A stretch of 64,000 bases of DNA, from positions 1 through 64,000 of the forward strand of contig MCFL01000062.1 in the NCBI GenBank assembly GCA_002102555.1, read 5' to 3'. Positions 22,249 to 32,650 of this stretch are shown piece by piece (position 1 is the first letter of the stretch; each line of letters opens with the position of its first letter). A program made the translations under genes and the position numbers. The notes under the pieces were generated by a model. It was given only the letters and a program-made list of their open reading frames with translations. It did not search any database and had not been told where the DNA came from. This DNA comes from Catenaria anguillulae PL171. Taxonomy: Eukaryota > Blastocladiomycota > Blastocladiomycetes > Blastocladiales > Catenariaceae.

Positions 22249-23415
22249 ATGTCTTTCCTAAACCGACTGCGAGACACTGTCGGCCTTGGCGGGTCGCCAT
22301 CCGACAACCAACAACAGTACAAGGCTGAGCAGCCCACTACTGGTCATCCCCATGCCCACCCTCAGCCGACCTATGCCATCACGGACGCCTTCTTTATCCT
22401 CATCACAACCGCCGTCAACTTCATTGGCTGGTTCCTGTCCCTGGTGTGCATGATTGCGATTGAATCCAACACCTCCCGTGGTTCTGCCATTGGCTGGGTG
22501 TCCGTCCTCTTCACCCCGTGGTCATGGCGGCCGTTCTCCTGCTCGCTCGCCAAGGCAACTTGCACCCCGGCACCTACCGCTATGCCCTGGCCCAAGTGCT
22601 CGTTCTTTTGACTGCCCTGCAAGCCATCTTCACCGACAAGATTGTGATTGCCCGATTCCGGTGGTTCCACTACCTGTATATCTTTGCGGCGTGCCTGCAA
22701 ATGGGCATCCAATCGCTGTGGGCCGTGTACCTGGGATGCGACGGAGACACGCTCGTGGTGCAATACTTGGAACGCTTTGACTCGTCACGCATCAATGCCG
22801 AGCGCCGCGCCAAGCGCCGCACCATCATGTCCATCATGCAAGGTGGCATCCCGCAGTTGCCGTACGCGGCGCCCGTGTCGCCCATCATGATTCCCATGCC
22901 CAACCACGGCGCCGGCCAGCAGCCCGTGCCGCCCATGCCCGCCATGCCCGAGGCCGCAGGGTACGGGGGTGCGCCGCAGTATGCCACTTTGGACAATGGG
23001 TCGCCCGTACCCAATGGCAAACAAGCGTATGAGCACCAGCAAGGCGCCATGAACCAGGTGGCGCCGGCCGCGTTGGAGGGGGCCGCTGGCGCTTCGGCGG
23101 CCGCGGCAGAGTCGCCCGTGCGGTTGTCTGAGGTGTCGACCAACGAGCCGCCCACGTTTAACTTTAAGGCAAAGGCGCTGTACCCTTACACGGCGGATCC
23201 CAATGGTATGTCTTGTTCTTGGTCACAATCTTTCAATTGGAACAAGGTTTTCACCCCCACTTTTCTGTCCCGTAGATCCCACTGAGATCTCGTTCGAGAT
23301 TGGCGAGGAGCTTGAGGTGGCTAACCCGCATGGTAACCGGTGGTGGCAAGCGCGCAAGAAGGACGGCACCGTTGGCATTGCGCCGAGCAATTACTTGCAG
23401 CTCATCCAAGAGTAA
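22249..23415 (+). CDS. SHO1: SHO1-like osmosensor: four membrane helices and a C-terminal SH3 domain
   Basis: ATG 22249 opens a short polar N-terminus, then four hydrophobic helices ([20 protein letters not shown]; a second around 22490-22550; [36 protein letters not shown]), a Pro/Ala-rich linker, and an SH3 domain ([10 protein letters not shown] ... [24 protein letters not shown]). This is the layout of Sho1, the membrane anchor that feeds osmotic stress into the HOG MAP-kinase pathway by binding Pbs2. A 70-base intron (23206-23275) splits the SH3 domain. At about 22513-22517 the frame slips by one base inside an ACCCC run; restoring one base gives 365 residues and an intact second helix, so a sequencing or assembly error is likely. 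The symbol is by similarity. Confidence 0.82.
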
Positions 23416-23678
23416 AAACGTCGCTGCCGTTCGATTGATGAGAAAGTGATATCATAGACCTAACCAACGACGAGGGGTGTGTGTATTGGTCGGACATTTT
23501 AGCCTGGATGCTAATTTGATTTGCGAAAGAGGTGCCCCTTATTGTCTCTTGTTTCTTTTTTCTTGCGGTTGAATCTTGCATGTGTTCTTCCCGTTTTTGT
23601 TCTTTCCTGGCCAGTTGCTACCCACCCTTGCCATTCCGGTCCCCTTTCGAATATGTTCTATTGCATTTTGCCGCCAAA

Positions 23679-23707
23679 CATACACATACACACATACACA
23701 TACACAC
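23679..23707. repeat. ACACAT microsatellite
   Basis: A short run of TACACA/CACATA units lies in the 313-base convergent gap between the SHO1-like gene and the TPR gene. Nothing else is seen in that gap. Confidence 0.8.
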
Positions 23708-23728
23708 GTTGTGACCTCGTTATCATAG

Positions 23729-25420
23729 TTACTTGCTGTTTTTCCTGATCCTCTCAATGTCGTCCTCAACCCTCTCCAAATTGCCCATGGCCTCCCTCCT
23801 CACGTCCACCATTCCGGCCTTCCTCGCCTCTGCCACGGCCTTTTTCAAATACTTGACAGCCCTTTCGCGATCGCCACGCATCTCCGCCACCTGGCCCAAG
23901 TTGTTCAGTGCAATCGCACGACACTCTGTACACTCTGGCGCCGCCTTGCCCTCGGTCGCATCCCTGGCGCGAATCAGCCACTGGCGTGCGCCCGCCAACA
24001 GCTCGTCGCGGCGTTGCACGTCCGTGGCAGGCTGGTCTTGTGCGGCCGCAGCAAGATCCTCGGCAAGGTTGTTCATGACGGTGGCCCGGCGGCAGTACAC
24101 GTCCCTGGCATCACTGCCCGGCATGTACCCGAGCAATGCGCGGCGCAGCGTCGCGGCGTATTCGCGGGCGTTCCGCTGCGAGTAATAAGCGGCCATATCT
24201 TCAAGCAGCGACACGAGCTGGTCGGTGCCTTGATGCGCAGCCGAGTCGGATGAGGACGTTGCAGGCGCGGCAACGGTGACTTGCGGGACTTGCATGCGGA
24301 GCAGCGCACCAAGATGTGCATCCACGGCCTTGCGCGCGCGTGTCTCGTCCGGCACACTCGAGAGCCGTGTGGCGAGCAGCATGGTTGCCAGTGCCATGGA
24401 ATAGTACGCGTCCACCGACACCTTGGGCAAATTTTCCTCCGTGGCGCCCGGCGCAACGCGCTTGGCGCTGTCGGGATTGGCCGCCGCATACGCCTTTGCC
24501 CTGGCCATGTACGCCAACACGCCCGCCACACGTTCGAGTTTGGCCTGGCCATCGGGCGTGGCCCACTCCACGGCACGTTTGCGGTGATTGTTGCGCTCTT
24601 CCTTGTCGGCGTACCACCCCAAAAGGCGTTCGAGGCCCAAATGGTACCAGCGGAGCGCAGGCACGGGCGCGTCTTGATCGGCATAAAAGCGTGCGAGTTG
24701 CAGGGCAATACCTGCTTCGAGATCGAGCGCGCCGAGGGCGCGTGCAGCGTCCCAGGCCGTCAGGTAGCTTGCCTCGGCCTTTGCCGGGTCTGGAACGACA
24801 ACATGGTACACGAGCGCAGATCGGAGCGGGGACCGGATCGACGATGGGTAGATGAAAAGGTTCTGGATGCGTGCCCAGAGGGTGGAGGACGACAGGGCAG
24901 CGAGGTTGAAGAGTTTGGATTCGCGGGCGGCCGTGTCGTCATGGTCCGAGGAGACGCCAAAGACGTCGAGCCCTGTGGTGGCTGCGGGTTGCGGTTGGGT
25001 CGGGTCGAGCTTGACCGAGGATTGGTGCTTGACGTAGTAGATGGAGCCTGAGATGAGGGCGGCAGAGAGGAGGTAGATTGGAATAGACCCTGAGAAGGTA
25101 GGTAGTAAAGTGATCTGTCAGATGCAGATGAAGACAAAGAGCAACGAAAAGGAGGAGGGACTGGCCGACACAGTACAAGGATTGTCTTCCGAGACGTAGG
25201 CCTGCTCTTGCTGTTGTTGCTGCTGCCCCTGGGAGTGGATGGGCGTGGAAGTGGAAGTGGGGGGTTGGTGTTGTTGAATGGACCAAGAGGGGGCCTGATT
25301 CAAGTCGACTTTGGGCGGGCGAGGGGTTGTTGTAGAAGTCGAAGTGGACAGAAGGGCCTTGGAGTGGATCAAGAGGCCTTTGGCAACTTGAAGGCGGCGA
25401 ATGGCAGCAGTGGACAGCAT
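23729..25420 (-). CDS. Mitochondrial membrane TPR protein, MGR3/TTC19-like
   Basis: Two exons, 25420-25177 and 25089-23729, with an 87-base phase-1 intron, give 534 residues. The first 30 residues (MLSTAAIRRLQVAKG...) look like a mitochondrial presequence, followed by a Gln/Pro-rich linker and a membrane helix (IPIYLLSAALISGSIYYV) built across the exon junction. The rest is a helical solenoid with TPR-like repeats, clearest at the end (CRAIALNNLGQVAEM then AVKYLKKAVAEARKAG). This order matches MGR3, an inner-membrane substrate adaptor of the i-AAA protease, and more loosely TTC19. I infer an inner-membrane adaptor or chaperone role. The 3' end converges with the SHO1-like gene. Confidence 0.65.
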
Positions 25421-25975
25421 GGTTGCATTAACTTTGCATCAATTCATTCAATATTCACATGGACCAGGGTGGGATTTATTTCTCGTTATCGTTACTTATA
25501 ATGTAATATTTCACGTTATGTCATGTTCACGCTTTTTGCATAAATACTTCCTTCTCTGTGTCCACGGTCGGCAGATCGGCGGATCGGCGGATCGGCAGAC
25601 CGTTTCCTAAAGTGTTGTCGTGTTCTGTCCGCACTTGTGATGTGGAATAAATATGAATATTGATAACATGTACAGTATCATTCATGTCTGCGTCACATTG
25701 TATAGGTATAAATAACTGCAATGCACACAATAACACTCGGCAAGCACTCAGGCTCGATGAACGCTTGACCCACATCTGCAGCTGTCTCAGTGCCAATCCC
25801 GCCCACCACTGGCAATTCCACCAATTTCCTAACCCTTGCCCCACCTTCTTGGTTTGGCGGTGACCTCACATCATGGCCCATACAAGTCTCATTGATATCG
25901 ACTCGGACACTCCCTCCCACATTCACTTCCACAACGCTCGACATTCCTCTCCTCCTCCTAATTCGTCGCTTCATC
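25421..25975. other. Divergent promoter region with a short GATCGGCG tandem repeat
   Basis: About 555 bases between the TPR gene and the permease gene. Positions 25574-25597 hold three copies of an 8-base GATCGGCG-like unit. The permease frame is open upstream to 25790, but the residues before ATG 25976 lack hydrophobic or conserved character, so that part is taken as leader. Confidence 0.5.
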
Positions 25976-28781
25976 ATGGTCCGCGCCGCCACGGCCCTGG
26001 CCGACTCGTCGCCCTCCACCTACCTCGAAAAGCGTAAGCTCGCCCCGCCCTTTGTCGGCCCTCTGCAGCTCGCCGGCTTCATCATTGGCATTGTCATCTC
26101 CGGCGCCTTCACCGGTTGGAACACGGGCCTATCCTTTGGCTTCATCAACATGGCCGTCGCCGTGGGCCTCGCCACCGTCATGTACCTCACCCTGGTCCTC
26201 TCCGTGTGCGAAATGTGCTCGGCTTTACCTTTTGCGTCCGGTCCGGCGTCGTACGCGCAGGCAGCCCTCAACTCGGGCTCTGGAGCCCTCACAGGTGGAG
26301 TCTATTGCGCAAGCTACACACTCTTGTCAGCCACGGTACTCGTCTCGCTCGGCAACTTCATCACTGCCGCTCTCCCACAAGAAGCTCAGGCCATCCCTTC
26401 GGTCGTGTACTGGATTCCGCTCGCCGCGCTTGTCCTGGCCCTCAACTCTCGCCCTCGCCTCTTGTTCCGCGCCGCCATTGTTCTCTCCTGCTACTCTTGC
26501 CTACTTTTGCTCGCCTACCTCACCCTCGCCTTCCTCATCTTGCCCACAAAGCGCAACACGCCGCCCAACCCGATCGATGGCCGCACAGACCTATACTACA
26601 ATGACGGCCAAGGACGCGCGTCCATTGATACATCTCAGTTATCTGTGCGTGGCGTCATTGCAGCATTTCCATTTGCTTGCTGGCTCTATGTTGGCATTGA
26701 ATCGTTTCCAACAGCGTCCGAGGAGGCAAGAAAGATCTTTCGCACCGCGCCGACCGCAGGGTTGTATGCCACCTTCTTCTTGGCGTTTTTCGCAGTGACA
26801 CTCCTTACGACTGCACCTCAGCTCGGCGGCAGCCAGATTGTCAGTGGGGTGGTTTCGGCAGGTGCTGCCAGCATGCAACATCTGGTCACTGCAAATGGCA
26901 CAAGTGTCGCAGTCGCAAATGCAACGGCGCCGCATGTCACCCTTGCCGATTTCTCACACTCGAATCACCCGCTGCTCGACAATGTCCTCAACTTGGTGTG
27001 TTCGCGCTACCAAAGTCCACTCCCAACCTGGTGCCAACCATCCCCATCGCCGTCGTTAACGCCCTCGTCCAACGACTTTTTCCACAAGGGCCATCCGCTC
27101 ATCACGATGCTTGTCCTCCTGACACTCTTGCCGCCCCTTTTTCTTTCACTCATCACGGGCACGTATGCAGCCGCACGCCACATCTATACCTTATCACGAG
27201 CAGGCGTCCTTCCCACGCGCATCTCGAAAACCTCACCGCACGGCGCGCCAAACTACTCAACTCTCATCACACTTGCCGCAGGCATGGGCGTCGCGGGCAT
27301 TATCAAGCTGCTCAGCAAATCCAACATGGGTGGCCGATTGTTTACCACGTTTGCCTCGTCGGGCCGTTTGGGAAGCGCGGGCGGAGTGGTGGCCACGGCA
27401 CCGGGCCATGAGGACGGCGGTGTCGGGGGCTTCTTTTGCCCGACGGGCGACGCAGAAACGTCCTTGGCCATTTTGCAAGTGTCTGCATGGCTCGCATGCG
27501 TGTCGTACGTGCTCGAGTTTGCGTCTTACATCTTGTTGTATGTGCGCGTGGCGCAGCTGCCCAGGCCCTTTGTCTCGCCGCTGGGTGTGGGTGGGGCGGC
27601 TGCGGGACTCGTGTTGGCGTTGGCTTTGGGGGTCATTGGACCCATGTTTGTGGATCCCTTCTTTTATGGCATCTTGCTTGCGTGCGTCGGCGTGTGGGGC
27701 GTAGGCGCGGTCGTTTATTGGGCGTGGATTGCAAAGGCGAGGATGGCGGATTCGCCCGAAAAGATCTTTGTGCGGTATGTACAGACGCCTCGTTCATTAC
27801 TTTTCCTTTCACGTTTCGAACGAGCGACCAACTTTTCGGCACGCCGACTCTACTTTTAGGTTACAAATACAACAACTTTACGGCCGTCGCGTGCCCGGCC
27901 CAGTCCGCTCGCACCCTCCAAGCGATAGTGGCCACGCCCCAGACGCGAACGGCGACAACCCTGGCCCCGACCGGCGCCTGGACGGCTCAGACCGCGGCCG
28001 CGACTCTGGGACACGCACTGTGCTCCTGAGCCCGCACGCCCACTCGGTCACCCAGCGTCTTGCTGGCGCTCACCCTCACCGGCATCGTCCACGAGGGGGC
28101 CGCGCGCCGCCTCGTCATCATCAGGGGTCGCAAGGCACTCTTCGCGTGCACGATCATTCAATGCCGACACTTGCCGTGCACTCGCTTGCGGGCACGCCAA
28201 TGTCGCCGCCGTCGCCCATGTGCATTCCACCAGCAGTTCCCGTGTTTCACATGCCGCCGCCGCCCGCGTCGCCTGCGCCAACAGGCGTGACGCCTGCAGC
28301 CAATTCGCCGGGCCACGATCGGTGGGACTGGTGGCTCACACGCAGGCTCCCGGCATTGCTGCGTTACGGGTCGGCGTTCGCATATCGACCTGCGGCAACC
28401 AGCGAAGTGCGCACCGTGGATACGCTTTCAGCAAGTGGAACGCTCATGGATCACACGTCGACGCTGCCGCTACGACGGGAGTGGACTGCAAGACATGTGG
28501 ATGAAGTGACCGTGACTGTGTCGCAGGCAAGCGACGTGAGCCATGACGACCAATGCGATAGCGAGCACAGAGCAGCCGCGCCCGTGCGTGCGGCAACGTA
28601 TCCGGATCCTAGGTTTGATGTTGCTTCACCTGCCATCAAGAGGTTGACGGCGTCGTCCGAGGCCATGTTGACGCGCGATTCGGGCGTAACAGATGTGTCA
28701 AATGGGCGGCCGTTATCAATGGGAACTGGGCCGCCTGCGCCAGCAGCGGAGGGAGCGGCGGACGGACGGCCCAATGACTAA
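25976..28781 (+). CDS. APC-superfamily amino acid/ethanolamine-type permease with long C-terminal tail
   Basis: Two exons, 25976-27774 and 27860-28781, with an 85-base phase-2 intron, give about 906 residues. Residues about 20-600 hold roughly twelve membrane helices. The first carries GFIIGIVISGAFTGWNTGLSFG, matching the GxGxVxSGxxxGWN signature of APC permeases of the ethanolamine/amino acid branch, and helix 3 has ALPFASGPASYAQAAL. Such proteins take up amino acids or amines by proton or sodium coupling at the plasma membrane. The exon-2 part (about 300 residues) is His/Pro/Arg/Ser-rich and probably a cytosolic regulatory tail; such a long tail is unusual. It includes an extended loop with several N-glycosylation sites near residues 320-360. 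Substrate is not predictable. Confidence 0.82.
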
Positions 28782-29007
28782 ACTTGTTACTGTTGCTTGA
28801 CATTTAGCGCGTGGCCTCTTTCTTTAGACTCATTTCTGTCACTTTTTTTTTGTCCTCCTCCCAGTATTTATCCTCATTCGAATCACATCATACCCTATCT
28901 TCATCCGTACTCCACAAAAGTCTCATGGGTTTTCGCACTTCCAATGTACATACATGCCAATGACATAGAAACACGATGAAGCCGATGGATCGCCTTGAAC
29001 CCCGTCA

Positions 29008-29745
29008 CTACAATTTGCTAAATGGTCCACCCGCCAACCGCCTCAAGACCTTCCCGCGCTGCTCGGGGCTCATGTTAGAAAACGCCTGCATGACCGGCAC
29101 GCCCGTGCGATCCCTGACCGCCCCGATCCTATACCCCGCCACACCCCCAAATGCCGCCCCAGGTATGCTTGCGACCATGAACCCAACAACCATGCCCGAC
29201 AAGAGTCCGGCCATGGACCACGTGGACCCGGCCGTGCCAGGAAGCGCGTCGATACCAGCTTCTTTGGCCATGGCTTCCATTTCGGCGGCAATCAGCGGTT
29301 CAAAGACCTTGTCGAACATGTGCGTGACGAGTGGATTGACGCCAAGGTATGCCTGGAGTGCTGATTCGAGGGCAGAGTACTCTGCGCCCTCTGCACTTCG
29401 AACCAACAGGTTGTCCATATACGCGTCCGATTTCACTTTCGGTGCTTTGTCTGCATCATTCGCAGCCGCACGCGCACGTTGCTCGGCCATGGCCGCGTCG
29501 TACGCCGCGCGCCGGTCCGGGTCCGATAGAATAAAGTATGCTTGGTTCAGGAGCGTGAATGCAGTGCGGATGGCCGCCGAGGATTGGCGCGAAGTGTTGT
29601 GCATGTGGGTGTAGAAATCGGGGTGCGCGTGTAGAGCTTCATACTTCTAGGATTCAAGGAGCTTGTCCTGGTCGGCGGTAGGCGGGACGTGTAGGATCTT
29701 GTACAGGTCCGGGAGGGTTTGCGGGCGCTTGGACACAGATGCCAT
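29008..29745 (-). pseudogene. DnaJ-domain protein, tandem paralogue 1, interrupted by an in-frame stop
   Basis: The frame starts at ATG 29745 (MASVSKRPQ) and carries a J domain (LPDLYKILHVPPTAD, HPD motif, LLNQAYFILSDPDRRAAYD), then the tail shared with its two neighbours: VTHMFDKVFEPLIAAEMEAMAKEAG, a glycine-rich membrane-type segment, and GAVRDRTGVPVMQAF. A TAG at 29647-29649 falls just before the HPD, exactly where paralogue 2 has Tyr; the rest of the frame is intact and well conserved. So this is a single nonsense change, a sequencing error, or a young pseudogene. J proteins stimulate Hsp70 ATPase through the HPD loop. No intron seems to remove the stop. Confidence 0.75.
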
Positions 29746-30087
29746 ATTGCGTTGACTTGAGTTGAATGGGCTGAACTGAAAATCTGTCTCTTGGGGCGAC
29801 AATGACCCCAATTTATTCACGTTTGGATAGGTATACATCTGTATCCGAGTCGCACGATGTGTCTCTGTGTGAGGATTGGCTCTTTGCCGGCTGTCGCTTG
29901 GGAATAGGTTTCATTGCACTGATTATGAGGAGTACGGCGTTCTTCTCCACACATGGGCTTCTCACAAGAACGATCCGGTTGAGGTTCTTCAAACACTAAA
30001 AAGAAAAGTTGGACGAGGGACAAACATACATGGTCTCAATCAGGTAAACTGCAATCCAACATCTCTACTACCATGACCTGCCCAGCT
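29746..30087. other. Spacer between DnaJ paralogues 1 and 2
   Basis: AT-richer spacer upstream of paralogue 1 and downstream of paralogue 2. No gene recognised. Confidence 0.4.
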
Positions 30088-30843
30088 CTACGGCTGATCG
30101 CCGGCAACTGGCTTGGCCTGATCACGTTGATACAGCTTGTCCAAAGAACGGCCTGCCACACGCCGCAGCACTGCTCCCCGTTGCTCTGGGCTCATGTTGT
30201 AAAATGCCTGCATCACTGGCACGCCTGTCCGATCTCTCACCATCCCGATCTTGAGTCCGGCAACCCCACCGAATGCGGCACCAGGAATGTTTGCTACCAT
30301 GAACCCAACAATCACACCCGACACAAGTCCGGCCGCGGACCACGTGGACCCGGCCGTGCCAGGAAGTACGTTGACGCCAGCTTCTTTGGCCATGGCTTCC
30401 ATTTCGGCCGCAATGATGGGTTCAAAGACCTCATCGAAAATGTGCGTAACAATTGGATTCACACCAAAGTATACCTGAACCGCATTTTGGAGCGTGGATA
30501 AGATCGATGGGGAGGAGCGGACAGAGTCCGCATGGACGGGCGATGCACATAAGTCGAAGCTATACTCGATAGCTTCAATGCGCTCGCGCTGCCAAGCCAA
30601 TTCCTCGTCGTACACCGCTCGCCGGTGCGGGTCAGAGAGCGTAAAGTATGCTTGATTCAGTAGCGCGAAATGTGCGCGGGCAGACTCGATGGATTGCTTT
30701 GACGCGTTGCACATCAAGTCTGGGTGCGACCGGAGGGCATGGCGCATGTACGATTGACGAATTCTGTCCGAGTCGGCCGTTGGTGGGACATCCAGGACCT
30801 TGTACAAGTCTGGGAGACGTTCCTGCCTGGATAGAGAGACCAT
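30088..30843 (-). CDS. DnaJ-domain protein with glycine-rich membrane segment, tandem paralogue 2
   Basis: A single exon of 251 residues. Residues 10-75 form the J domain (LPDLYKVLDVPPTAD, HPD in RSHPDLM, LLNQAYFTLSDPHRRAVYD). Residues about 130-160 read VTHIFDEVFEPIIAAEMEAMAKEAG, then a glycine-zipper-like hydrophobic segment (GVIVGFMVANIPGAAFGG) and the ending KIGMVRDRTGVPVMQAF...MSPEQRGAVLRRVAG. The same J-plus-glycine-rich-tail layout occurs in several fungal DnaJ proteins (mug185-like), whose exact role is unclear; the segment could insert in a membrane. It is the intact closest relative of paralogue 1. Confidence 0.85.
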   Translation of the reverse strand: MVSLSRQERLPDLYKVLDVPPTADSDRIRQSYMRHALRSHPDLMCNASKQSIESARAHFALLNQAYFTLSDPHRRAVYDEELAWQRERIEAIEYSFDLCASPVHADSVRSSPSILSTLQNAVQVYFGVNPIVTHIFDEVFEPIIAAEMEAMAKEAGVNVLPGTAGSTWSAAGLVSGVIVGFMVANIPGAAFGGVAGLKIGMVRDRTGVPVMQAFYNMSPEQRGAVLRRVAGRSLDKLYQRDQAKPVAGDQP

Positions 30844-31499
30844 TGCGTAAATTGACTTGAGCGATACTTACCCTGTGTCGATGCAGGAGCATTCCAGATT
30901 GGATTTACGATCCCCATACCAAGTTTTCTCGCATTTAACTTTCACCAGCAAAACTGACGCGTTCCAATTGGTTGCGATACTTGTACAATTGTATGTATTC
31001 GAAACAGGTGTTCCCATTCGAGAATTCTGATATGTATAAGCGAGATACCGAAGTGGTGTTCATCAAAAGCCCGAAGCAGACTTTTGATGGTGCCGGCGAG
31101 CGGGAAGCAGTTACCCTTGTTGCCCATGATTGTCTGACGTTGGGTATGGTCCCGCAACGGACAGGCGCATTGAGTCAAGCTGGTGAGTGGGCGGATGGTG
31201 TCGGACGTGGGTAAGGAGCGGGTAATGAGGTCGGATGGTGGCGAAGGTAGCGGCCATAGGCTGCTGAGATCTTGTGGCCTGAGGACGGTCCCATGTGAAC
31301 CGAGGCGAAAGATTTGGTGGGAAGACTAAGAAACGAAAACATCATTGGTAAATACATTGGACACCGGTAGTTCAGCAGGATTGTGAAGGGTGAAAATATA
31401 CAAAACGAGTCTTGCTTGGGAGTCGTGATGATCGCCCAATTGAAATGCGTGGTAGGTATTGAGATGAATGAAAAGGGTTGTTGCAGAATGTCGGCAGCC
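30844..31499. other. Spacer between DnaJ paralogues 2 and 3
   Basis: About 650 bases. Short plus-strand frames (for example from 30972) have mixed codon choice and no similarity I can recognise. No remnant of a further J domain was seen. Confidence 0.4.
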
Positions 31500-32162
31500 T
31501 CAAAAGATCAGCTTCCGGGCCAACCGCCCCAAAACCGTCTGCCTCTGCTCGCTGCTCAAGTTCCTAAACACATCCATGACCGCCATGCCCGTTCTATCCC
31601 GCACATGGCCCAGTTTGTAACCAGCGACTGCACCCACTGCCGCACCCGGCACATTTGCGACAATGAATCCCATGATGATACCTGAAATCGATCCCAAGAT
31701 GCCCCATGTGGACCCAGCGCCACCACCTGCCGCCGACCGCTGCCGATGCTCCTCGTCGGCCATGGCATCGAGCTCGGACGCAATCAGCGGCTCAAAGACT
31801 TCGTCAAAAACTCGCATGACGTGTGGATCTACCCCCAAAAATGCCTGGAAAGCGCGCTGGACATTGTCGGCGTCGGGTGCAGTGGTGAGCGAGGCGGTGG
31901 CGTTGTTTGACTTGAGGAGTTGGTTGCGGGCCTGGTCATAGGCTTGGCGGCGCTTTGTGTCGCTGAGGACAAAGAAAGCCTCGTTGACGAGCTCAAAGGC
32001 GGCAGACGTGACATTGTCTGTGGCGGTCGGGTGTGTGTCCGGGTGGAGCTTGAGGGCCTCGCGCTGGTACGACTTGAGCACGTCCTTGAATGGGGCCGAG
32101 GGCTGGATGTGCAGGACAGAGTAGTAGTCGGGAAGGTCGCGGCGGGAGGTGAGCGGGGGCAT
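31500..32162 (-). CDS. DnaJ-domain protein with glycine-rich membrane segment, tandem paralogue 3
   Basis: A single exon of 220 residues from ATG 32162. J domain at 8-75 (LPDYYSVLHIQPSAPFKD, KLHPDTHP with HPD, VNEAFFVLSDTKRRQAYD), then VMRVFDEVFEPLIASELDAMADEE, a glycine-rich hydrophobic segment (GIIMGFIVANVPGAAVGAVAG) and KLGHVRDRTGMAVMDVF...LSSEQRQTVLGRLARKL. More divergent than paralogues 1 and 2, so it is probably the older copy and the source of the later duplication (inference). Confidence 0.85.
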   Translation of the reverse strand: MPPLTSRRDLPDYYSVLHIQPSAPFKDVLKSYQREALKLHPDTHPTATDNVTSAAFELVNEAFFVLSDTKRRQAYDQARNQLLKSNNATASLTTAPDADNVQRAFQAFLGVDPHVMRVFDEVFEPLIASELDAMADEEHRQRSAAGGGAGSTWGILGSISGIIMGFIVANVPGAAVGAVAGYKLGHVRDRTGMAVMDVFRNLSSEQRQTVLGRLARKLIF

Positions 32163-32650
32163 GACTGTAGATTGCGGGAAGCGTGTTTGCCGAGAGTGTC
32201 AAAGCTTTCTGTGCTGTGCTTTCATAGCCAATACATGGACGCTTCTGCAGTATCAGTCACATGCATAAGGTGTGAAAATCAATGCGAGATCCGCGGACAG
32301 TGTTGATTACAGATTGGAGTTGGGAAAGTGATCAAAGTGATCAGGTGCCTATGTTGGGTGTGATCTGGTGTGATTGCGCCGCAATCCACGTTGCGGATTC
32401 CTGCTAAAGTTGACCGCGCCGCCTCCCAAGTCCCAACGCTCAACACTCACCACGAAGCGGTCAACGTCGACGACGACGAGATGCGCCGCGGCCGCTGCAG
32501 CTCTCCCGCCAACCCTCAATGAAACTTCAAGTATTGCAGCGTCCTTAATCCCCTAGACTGTCCCGCATCCCTTTGTCCCCAGGCGGCCACCCACTCCACT
32601 CGACCCAAAGATCGATCACCGCCTCCTTTTCCCTTTCGCAACTTCACATC
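32163..32650. other. Divergent promoter region upstream of the Cys-rich membrane protein gene
   Basis: About 490 bases. The frame of the next gene is open upstream of ATG 32651 but without signal-like or conserved residues, so it is treated as leader. No RNA gene or repeat seen. Confidence 0.4.

Noticed and set aside
23679-23707. CRISPR-like or telomere-like repeat
   Set aside because: It is a simple ACACAT microsatellite without spacers or telomeric unit.
24281-25051. 256-codon plus-strand frame
   Set aside because: Antisense shadow of the TPR gene; no domain.
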